A stretch of 12,359 bases of DNA, from the NCBI GenBank assembly GCA_031272565.1, contig JAISTN010000361.1, positions 1 through 12,359 of the forward strand, in the 5' to 3' direction. Each line of letters begins with the position of its first letter. Positions within the stretch are counted from its first letter, which is position 1. Shown here piece after piece: positions 1 through 7,300 of the stretch. Under the pieces are notes generated by a model. The model did no database searches and was not told where the DNA came from. It saw only the letters and a list, made by a program, of their open reading frames with translations. The stretch comes from Bifidobacteriaceae bacterium. Lineage in GTDB: Bacteria > Actinomycetota > Actinomycetes > Actinomycetales > WQXJ01. A program made the translations under genes and the position numbers.

Positions 1-3000
1 GCCTGGTCCACCTCGGCTTGTGAAGCCTGCGGATCGTCCAGCACCTCCTGAGCCGCCTCAAGCGCGTCGAGCAGATCTTGGACCGACTCGTCCGTAAACA
101 CATCCAACACACCCGAATCGATCAAAGCATCGGCCACATCGACCCAAACCTCCAGCGCCTCCTTCTGACCCAACGGCGCCAAACCATCCAACGCCGCCAG
201 CAAGTCAGCCAGAGCCGCATCAACCTCATCCTGAGTCGCGCCATCGTCATCGAGCACCAACTGGGCGGCGGCCACAGCCGCCGCCACCGGCGCCCACGAA
301 GCCGCCGTGTATTCGGCCTCATCGAGGCTCTCGGCCGCGTCAATCGCCGCCTCCAAAGCCGACTTATCCACCACTACCTGAGGCACCTTGACGTCCAAGA
401 AGGTGCCGAATGCTTGGCCGGCCTTGTTGTTGCCAGACACGAACAGGCCGGCGTCCAACTTGTCGTCCGGGCTGTAGATGGTGACGGTGCCCACCACCGA
501 CCACGGGTCGGTGGGCAGCTTGCGGTAGTAGCCCGTCAGGGTGGTCGAGGTGGTCCGCTCCAGCTTCAGGTACAGCGGCGTGGTGGCTTCGGCAACCTTG
601 GTCGATTCGGTGTCGATGTAGCCGTTGTTGTTGGAATCGTGCTGCATCATGGTGCCGGTGGGCGCGCCAACCACCAGGCCGTAGCCCTTGGCGGTGTTCT
701 TGTTGGCCACCGATAGATCGTTGCGCGCCAGCAGGCCCAAGCGCGGCGACGAGTTGCCGGCACCGTCAAAGTGGGCAATGAAGGCCTCGATCGAATCGCC
801 CACGCCCAGGATCTCCGGCTGGTAGATCAGCGTGATGTCGTTCCGGTTGGTCCATACGCCGTCGCTGTCGTCACCGATGAGGAAGGCCGTGCCATCCGGT
901 GAACCGCAATGCGTGTAGGACCGGCTAGTGTCCCAGGCGACGGCGATCCAAGGGCTGGGCACCGCACCGCAGTTGCCACTGTGGCTGTAGGTGATCTTGT
1001 ATTCCTTGGTGTAGGCCGGGTTTTCGGCCGTCACCGTGATGGTGGCGGCGGCCCAGTAGTTGGCCACCTTGACGGTGGCGGCCGGGTCCGCGGCGGTCGC
1101 GGTCACCGCCGGCAACTGGTACCACTCACCGGCGTTGTAGGTGTAGTCCGTCACCGCCGGGTCGAAGCCGGCCACGGACACGCCGCCCACCGTCAGCGTG
1201 GCCAGGTCGGCGTTGGCAGAACGCGGGTCCAGCACCGTGAAGGTGACCACCGCGGTGGCGGTCTTGGCGGCGCCCGCGTAGGCCACCGTCACCGTGTCGG
1301 TGTAGACGCCCTGCGCCAAGCCGGCCTTGGGCCGCACGGTCCAAGAGGTGTTAGTGCCGCCGGCCGCCACCGTGTTGTTGCCAGTGCCCAGTTCGAAGGC
1401 TGATTCGGCCCCGGCTCCCAGCACCACGTTGACAATGGTCTGGTCGGTGTCCGATGTCGATGTGATGGTCAGCGGCTCAGCGGCCGGCTGGGTGTAGCCG
1501 GGCGGCAGTTGCGTGAAGGTGGGCGCCTCCACCGTCAGGTCTTGGACACCGGAGGTGTCCAGGGTCAGCGTCAGCTTGGGGTACATTTCCGAAACCCCAG
1601 GGTTGGTGTTGCGGGCCGCGCCCTCGCGGGAGACAAAGATGATGTCCCTGACGCCCGTCTCGTTGACCGCCAGGTTCAGGTCCGGCGAGGCACCCGTGAC
1701 AGCACCGAGCAGCGGCGTGACATCCGCGATGGCCTGTGAGCCGCGCGGCACCGAGTTGTTGGTGAAGTTGGTCTGGTTGGGCGTGATGGCGCTGGCTGAC
1801 ACGTCGAACGGTGCCGATTCCACCACCGTGGTGCTGTCCACGGTGGGCTTCAGGTTCCAGGTCAGCGAATCGGCGATGGTGCTGGCCGTGTAGGGGTTGG
1901 TGGTGTCTTTGCCGTTGCCTTCCACCCAGCCGCTGCCGGCCAGCGCCACCTTGATGGTGTCGGTGCAACTGGAGCAGACGCCGGTGGTCTTGGTGGGGCC
2001 AAAGTAGGTCAGTTTCAGTTCCGCCTTGACGATGTCGCCCAGCCGGGGCAGGTACGGCGTCAGGTCGAACTTGAGGTAGGTCAGTTTGGCGTCGGCGCTG
2101 GTGCCGCCGGCCAGGTCTTGGGCCAGGTCGCCGCTGCCGGCCCGGTACAGCATGCGGATGTACTCGTTGTCGCCGTAGTTCTTGGGCGCGTCGGTGCTCC
2201 AGGCCGCGCCGTAGGCGTCCGCCGTCACCGGGATATCGACTTCTTCGGTGGTGAGGTTCGGGTCCACCACGGCGATGGTGATGGCCAGCGAGGCGACGTT
2301 GTCATCCGAGTCGGTGGCGACAAAGGTCAGCGGGTAGACACCCACCTGGGCCTGGGTGGGGGTCCAGGAGAACTCGCCGGTCGCCGGGTCAAAGGTGGCC
2401 CCGGTGGGCAGGCCTGAGACTTCCAGTTCGACCCCCGGTTCGTCATCGGACACCTCGACCGTGAACTCCAGCAGGTCGCCGTAGTTGACGGACTGGTTGG
2501 CCAGCGGCGTGAACGAAGGCCCGGTCAGGCCGGTCAGCCAGTCATACAGCCGGTTGGTGATGTTGGATTCGGTGAAGGCCGCCTGGGCCTCCGATGTCAC
2601 CCGGATACCGCCAATGAACAGCCGCTTGACGGTGAAGTCGACAATGTTGGAGGCCTGCCTGTCGGCCGTAGTCTTGGAGAACCAGACGTTGCTTAGCGTG
2701 ACCGTTTGGATCCGGTTGGACGAGTTCTGGCCAAAGATGCGGAAGTTGTGGCTGACATTGGTGGTGTCGAACGAGCTGTCCTTGATGACGATGCTTTCGT
2801 AGCGCGGGTAGGTGCCCGTGCTGTTTTGGATCGTGATGCCGTTGTCGCCGGCGCCAAAGCCCACGGCGTTGAAGTTGTTGAAGGTGTAGGACTTGAGGGC
2901 GTGGCTGTAGGCGTTGTGGCCAATCCGGATGCCGTTGCCGGCGCCGGCGCTCCAGCCCAGCGTGTCGTTCAGGGTGATGTTGAACGAATCCTCCGTGTCC

Positions 3001-4130
3001 CAGACGTCGGTGGTCTGGAAGCCGTCATCCGGGTTGTAGTGGCCGGAGGCGAAGCAGTCATCATTGCCCAGCGTCAGGGCGCTGTTGACGGTGATGTTCT
3101 GGCCGGAGGCCAGGTCCAGGCCGTCAATCCAGGGCTGCGTGTAAGGGGTCAGGCCCTTGATGTTGTTGAAGGTGACGTTCTTGGCGGTGTGGGTTTCCCA
3201 GTTCCACTGCTTGGCGTCCCGCAGCAGGGTGTCGTTGAAGACGATGTTCTCCGAGCGCACAATCATGGCGCCGCCCTGGTGGTGGGAGGTGGCGGCGTCG
3301 TGGCGCCAGCCGCCGTTGGAGGTGTCGTAGTTGGCGAAGCCGTTGCCGTCAAAGACGCCGCGGCCGGAGACGGTAATGTTGGCCGAATCCCAAATGCCGA
3401 TGGCCGGTTCCATGGCTTCCATGGTGGGCTGCATGCGGTTCTTCAGCAGGGCGCCCTCATCGACGTAGATGGTGACGGTCTTGGTCCGGTTCCGCAGTTC
3501 CAGGCCGGAGTACTGGTACCAGCCGGGGCCAAAGTAGAGCGTGTCCTTGGTGGGGTCGTTGTACAGGGCGTCGATGGCGGCCGCGATCTGCGTGGTCATG
3601 TCGGTGGCGCCGGTCAGGTCGGTGACATAGTCCGCCGCGTCCACCACGTTGGCCGCGTCCGGGTCCGGCGCCGGCGTGACGTCTACCGGCCGGTCGTTGA
3701 CAATGGCCAGCAGCGGCTGGGAGCCGTTGACCTCCACCAGCGCGTAGCGCAGGGCGGAGTTGAGGTCGAAGGTCACCTTGGAGCCGCTGATGGTGTAGGA
3801 ACTGGCCGGGTAGTAGCGCTCTGGGTAGATCTTGACCGAGGTGATGGCGGCGTTGTTGGTCACCTCGATGGTGGGCGTCAGCGTGGTGGAGGCAAAACGC
3901 GCCACGTGGACCCGGTTGTTGGAGCGGTTGGAGTACTTGGTCACAAAGACGGACACAGTGTTGGCGGTCATGGTGAACCGCTCCGAGGCCGTGTCCCCTG
4001 GCGTGGCGGCATAGACGTGGATGTCCGCCGGGTCGCCGGCGGCGGTGGCCATGGACATGGGGCTGATGGGCAGTAGGGCCAGGGCGAGCACGGCGCCCAG
4101 TCCGGCGGCCGCGAGCTTTGTCGTCTTCAT
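1..4130 (-). CDS. Secreted multimodular beta-helix glycoside hydrolase (GH28/GH49-like, clan GH-N), C-terminus beyond window
   Basis: The frame is open from an ATG at 4130 to the left edge, giving 1376 codons without a stop. AGGAAG lies about 6 bases upstream of the ATG, and residues 1-31 form a signal peptide (KTTK, a hydrophobic core, then ATAA). Residues 40-130 resemble the GH49 N-terminal beta-sandwich. Residues 150-520 form a right-handed beta-helix with GH28-like acidic motifs: WIDGLDL (334-340), GNDDC (355-359) and GNGIRIGH (398-405). D336, D357 and D358 are the likely catalytic acids, but N399 stands where GH28 has the His of GHG. Next come a He_PIG/cadherin-type Ig domain (535-623), a CBM96/DNRLRE-like domain (627-860), an Ig-like domain (864-972), a cadherin-like sandwich (972-1052), a LamG/DUF1349-like jelly roll (1052-1249) and FIVAR-like helical repeats (from 1250). 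The substrate is unknown: pectin-type polysaccharide, dextran or a host glycan are all possible. The hydrolase fold is fairly secure; the family assignment is less so. Confidence 0.8.
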   Translation of the reverse strand, partial: MKTTKLAAAGLGAVLALALLPISPMSMATAAGDPADIHVYAATPGDTASERFTMTANTVSVFVTKYSNRSNNRVHVARFASTTLTPTIEVTNNAAITSVKIYPERYYPASSYTISGSKVTFDLNSALRYALVEVNGSQPLLAIVNDRPVDVTPAPDPDAANVVDAADYVTDLTGATDMTTQIAAAIDALYNDPTKDTLYFGPGWYQYSGLELRNRTKTVTIYVDEGALLKNRMQPTMEAMEPAIGIWDSANITVSGRGVFDGNGFANYDTSNGGWRHDAATSHHQGGAMIVRSENIVFNDTLLRDAKQWNWETHTAKNVTFNNIKGLTPYTQPWIDGLDLASGQNITVNSALTLGNDDCFASGHYNPDDGFQTTDVWDTEDSFNITLNDTLGWSAGAGNGIRIGHNAYSHALKSYTFNNFNAVGFGAGDNGITIQNSTGTYPRYESIVIKDSSFDTTNVSHNFRIFGQNSSNRIQTVTLSNVWFSKTTADRQASNIVDFTVKRLFIGGIRVTSEAQAAFTESNITNRLYDWLTGLTGPSFTPLANQSVNYGDLLEFTVEVSDDEPGVELEVSGLPTGATFDPATGEFSWTPTQAQVGVYPLTFVATDSDDNVASLAITIAVVDPNLTTEEVDIPVTADAYGAAWSTDAPKNYGDNEYIRMLYRAGSGDLAQDLAGGTSADAKLTYLKFDLTPYLPRLGDIVKAELKLTYFGPTKTTGVCSSCTDTIKVALAGSGWVEGNGKDTTNPYTASTIADSLTWNLKPTVDSTTVVESAPFDVSASAITPNQTNFTNNSVPRGSQAIADVTPLLGAVTGASPDLNLAVNETGVRDIIFVSREGAARNTNPGVSEMYPKLTLTLDTSGVQDLTVEAPTFTQLPPGYTQPAAEPLTITSTSDTDQTIVNVVLGAGAESAFELGTGNNTVAAGGTNTSWTVRPKAGLAQGVYTDTVTVAYAGAAKTATAVVTFTVLDPRSANADLATLTVGGVSVAGFDPAVTDYTYNAGEWYQLPAVTATAADPAATVKVANYWAAATITVTAENPAYTKEYKITYSHSGNCGAVPSPWIAVAWDTSRSYTHCGSPDGTAFLIGDDSDGVWTNRNDITLIYQPEILGVGDSIEAFIAHFDGAGNSSPRLGLLARNDLSVANKNTAKGYGLVVGAPTGTMMQHDSNNNGYIDTESTKVAEATTPLYLKLERTTSTTLTGYYRKLPTDPWSVVGTVTIYSPDDKLDAGLFVSGNNKAGQAFGTFLDVKVPQVVVDKSALEAAIDAAESLDEAEYTAASWAPVAAAVAAAQLVLDDDGATQDEVDAALADLLAALDGLAPLGQKEALEVWVDVADALIDSGVLDVFTDESVQDLLDALEAAQEVLDDPQASQAEVDQ

Positions 4131-4227
4131 TTGTCTTCCTAACCGGCTCTCAAGGGCAGCAATACGGGGGTTGGGGTGGGGCGGAAGGCCGGGCACCAGG
4201 CCGGTGGCTTCGTTGCCACACCGTTGG

Positions 4228-4245
4228 TGTGTGCGCGCGCACACA
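4228..4245. promoter_or_regulatory. Operator-like palindrome, downstream copy at the predicted start site
   Basis: The site TGTGTGCGCGCGCACACA is a perfect 18-base palindrome centred on CG. Its inner 14 bases, TGTGCGCGCGCACA, differ from the upstream copy only at one symmetric pair of positions. The two centres are 35 bases apart. It covers roughly +1 to +18 of the predicted transcript, a classical repressor position. The same half-site, TGTGC, occurs in both copies, which argues for one dimeric regulator binding both. Confidence 0.5.
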
Positions 4246-4251
4246 ATGCAG

Positions 4252-4281
4252 ATTGTACCAACGGTGTGCACGTGCACACAA
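4252..4281 (-). promoter_or_regulatory. Predicted sigma-70-type promoter of the glycoside hydrolase gene
   Basis: On the minus strand a TTGTGT (4276-4281, three of six consensus bases) is followed after 18 bases by TACAAT (4252-4257, five of six). The predicted transcription start is near 4245, which leaves a leader of about 115 bases before the ATG at 4130. This is the best -10 hexamer I saw in the spacer, and two palindromes flank it in the positions expected for repressor operators. The position is inferred from sequence only. Confidence 0.55.
4264..4279. promoter_or_regulatory. Operator-like palindrome, upstream copy (LacI-family type)
   Basis: The site GTGTGCACGTGCACAC is a perfect 16-base palindrome centred on CG. 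It fills most of the -35/-10 spacer and overlaps the -35 hexamer. Its inner 14 bases, TGTGCACGTGCACA, have the layout of LacI/GalR-family operators: TG and CA at the ends and CG in the centre. A bound repressor here would block RNA polymerase. The family assignment is by resemblance, and no regulator gene is present in the window. Confidence 0.5.
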
Positions 4282-4353
4282 GTTGGGGACAAACGTCCCA
4301 CCAATCGCCCCTCGGCCAAGCACGGCCTGCCCGATGCCGGCCGCCCGGCCACC

Positions 4354-4389
4354 GGGGAAAACTACCCCAACGGCCCCCGGGCAGGGCCG
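4354..4389 (-). terminator. Weak terminator candidate after the C1 peptidase gene
   Basis: Just past the stop codon at 4391, the minus strand can form an all-GC stem (CGGCCC paired with GGGCCG, 7-base loop, 4371-4389). It is followed by a second small stem, GGGG/CCCC, with a T-rich loop (4354-4368). There is no clear U tract after either. Rho-independent ends without U tracts are common in high-GC actinomycetes, so this is possible but unproven. Confidence 0.22.
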
Positions 4390-4390
4390 G

Positions 4391-7300
4391 TCAAGCCGCC
4401 GGCGTGAAGTGGGCCGAATACTTGGCCTGGCTGCCCAGCCCGTCCTGCGCCACTGTCACCTTCAAGACCATGTCCTGGCCGGCATCGGCCGCCTTGACCA
4501 CATATGACGGCCCAGTGCCCACCAGGGACGAACCCCGGAACCAGTGACAGGTCACCACCGCGCCAGCCGGCTCCGCAACCACCGCCGCCGTCAACGTCTG
4601 GCCCACCTTGGCCGTGCCCATCACCGTCACGCTCGAAGCCCCCAACACCTTGACGTGGTTCGAATACTTGGCCGCACTGGTGAAGCCGCCACTCGACACG
4701 GTGGCCTTGAGCGAAATGTCCTGGCCGGCATCGGCCGTGGTCAACGTGTAGCTGGCGGACTTGGCGCCGGTGATGGCCGCCGTGCCCCGGTACCACTGCA
4801 AGTTGAGCGTGCCGCCTGCCGGCAGGTAATCCGCCGCCGCCGTCAACGTCTGGCCGGGCGCCGCCGTGCCGGCAATGGTCAAGCCGGTCAGCCCCACCAC
4901 CTGGGCGTGGTTCGAATACTTCACCACCGGGTCCAAAGACCCCACCCGGGCCGTCGCCTTGACCACCAAATCCCGGCCGGCATCGGCCGCCGTCAGTTGG
5001 TAGGTGGTGCCGGTCACCCCCGCGATCACGGAGGTGCCGCGGTACCACTGGTAGGTCACCGTGGTGGCCGCCCCCTGGCCCACCGGGACAGCCGTCAAGG
5101 TCTGCCCCACCGCCGGGCTGCCCTGCAGCGTCACGCCGGTCAGCTTGACCTTGGCGTCCGGGATGGCGCCGGCGTAGGCGTAGTAGATGCCGTCCGGCCG
5201 GTCCGGGGCGCTAGCCGTCACCTTGAGGGTGATCCACTTGCGCTGGTCGGTTAGTTGGATCTGGTAGGAGGTACCGGTCACACCCGGCATGTCAACGCCG
5301 TCACGCTGCCACTGGTAAGCCAGTTGGGCGTCGGCCGGGTCCAGGCCAGTCACCGTTCCCACCAGGGTTTCACCCACTTCCGGCGTGCCGCTCAACGTCA
5401 CCTGGAACGTGGGCCGGCCCAGGCCAACTCTTGCCCCCACCGTCCAATGGCTGGTGGAAGGCCCGCCCGGCGTGGTGGCGGTGGCTAAACCTACCAAGAC
5501 CTTGTCATAATCGGCCGGCTGGATGGTGTAGTAGTTGATGGCCCGCGGGCCGGCCACCCTGACCCCACCCACATACCATTCGTAGGTCACGGTCGCGTCC
5601 GGCGGGTTCAGGTTGCCAACCCCAACGTTGACCGTCTCCCCCACCACCACAGAGCCCTGCAAGGTCACAAAGAAAGTGGGCGCCGGCAGCGGCCCGGTCA
5701 CCGTCACCGGCGCCGCCTCCGCCCAAGCCGGGCCATAGTCCGGCTTGACCACGGTGGCCTGGACCGTTAGCTGGGTGCCGGTGTCCTGCTCGGTCACCAC
5801 GTAGGTGGCGCCGCGCTGGCCCAAGATGGGCTGGCCAGACCGGTACCACTGGTAGGTGACCGTGGCCCCGGCCGGCGCCACGCCGGTGGCAGTAGCCGTT
5901 AGGGTTTGCCCCACCTGCGGCGTGCCACCAATGCTGACCCCCGTGATGGAGCAGGCCGCCTGCACCACCATCCAATCGGAGGTGACCATGCCCCCGTACC
6001 AGCCCTCCTTGTTGGCGCGCACCGTGACCGACACGTAATCGCCCGCCTGGGCGTTCGCCAAGGAATACGACGGCTCAGTGCTCGCTATCATGCCGCCGTT
6101 GTGGTACCAGGTATAGCTGACAGTCGCATCGGCCGGGTAGACCCCCACGGGCGCGGCCGTCATGGTGCCGCCCACCACCGGCGGGTAGCCGGTCAGGGAC
6201 AGGCCGTCAATGCTCACTATTGCCATCACGCTGCGCTGGTTGGAAACCTTGGTGGCGGACTGGCTGCCCGGTTTGGTGGCCGTCACCGCCGCGTCCAACG
6301 TGTGGTTGATGTCCGTCTCCCGCACCACGTAGGAGCTGGTGGTGGCGCCGGCAATAGCCACCCCATCCAGCCGCCACTGGTAAGTCAAGGTGGCGTCCGT
6401 GGGCACCACCTGGTTGACCTGCACGCTGATGGTACGGCCGGGGTATTCCAGCCCACTGAGGATCACCTGGCCAATCGAGATGGTGCCACCCTGCGGGTAG
6501 ACGGCGGCCGATTCGGCCGCCCGGGTGTTACCCCACAGGGCCTCCACCGAGATGGCAGAACCCAAATCGGCTGCCTTGATGACATAGTTCTGCCCCACCG
6601 AGCCGCTGATCAGCGTGCCATTGCGGTACCAGCGGTAGGCCAAAGTGGCGCCCGCCGGGGTGCCCGCGGCGGGGTTGGCGGTCAAGGTGGCGCCCTCCGC
6701 CAGGCTGGTGTAAGTGATGTACGGCGGCGGCAGGGACGGCGCGGGCGCGGGCAGCACCTCGATGTAAGCGTAGGCGCCGTAGGTGCAGGTGAACCGCTCA
6801 ATCTCATGGCTCAGGGAAAGGGTCAAACCCTGCTCGGCCGCGGTCACGGTATAGGTGGGACCGGTGCCCACGGTCACCGCCGTGCCATTGGGGATGGTTG
6901 TCCAGGTGTCCACAAAGGCGCCATCGGCCGGCATCTGGTAGCTGTAAACCGACCGCACCTGACGGCCCACCACCCCCAGCCCGATCACGGCCAGGCCGCC
7001 CACGCGGTACGACGTGCAGGCATACTGCGCGGAGCTTTGGATCAAGACCGCGCTGGACTCCAAGGTGGCCTGGGAGTAGCCCGGCGCCCGGGCCGTGACC
7101 CGGACCGTCAGCGCGCCGCCGCTCAGGGTCTCCGGCACGGTGAACGTGCTGGCCGTGGCGCTGGCCAGGGCTTGGTTGATGTTGTACCACTGGTAGGTGA
7201 AGGTGGTGCCGGCCGGCAGGTTACCCGTCACGGTGGGAGTCACGGTCTGGCCGGTCAAAACGGAGTTGGGCAGGGTGACGCCGGTCAGGCCGACCGCGGG

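Noticed and set aside
2706..4076. A 456-codon open frame on the plus strand, antisense to the glycoside hydrolase gene
   Set aside because: It is low-complexity Gly/Val/Arg/His sequence with no family motif, and the opposite strand encodes a coherent beta-helix enzyme.
4021..4407. Plus-strand frames crossing the 260-base spacer
   Set aside because: They start inside the glycoside hydrolase signal peptide region on the opposite strand, run through the promoter palindromes, and have no ribosome site or protein-like composition.
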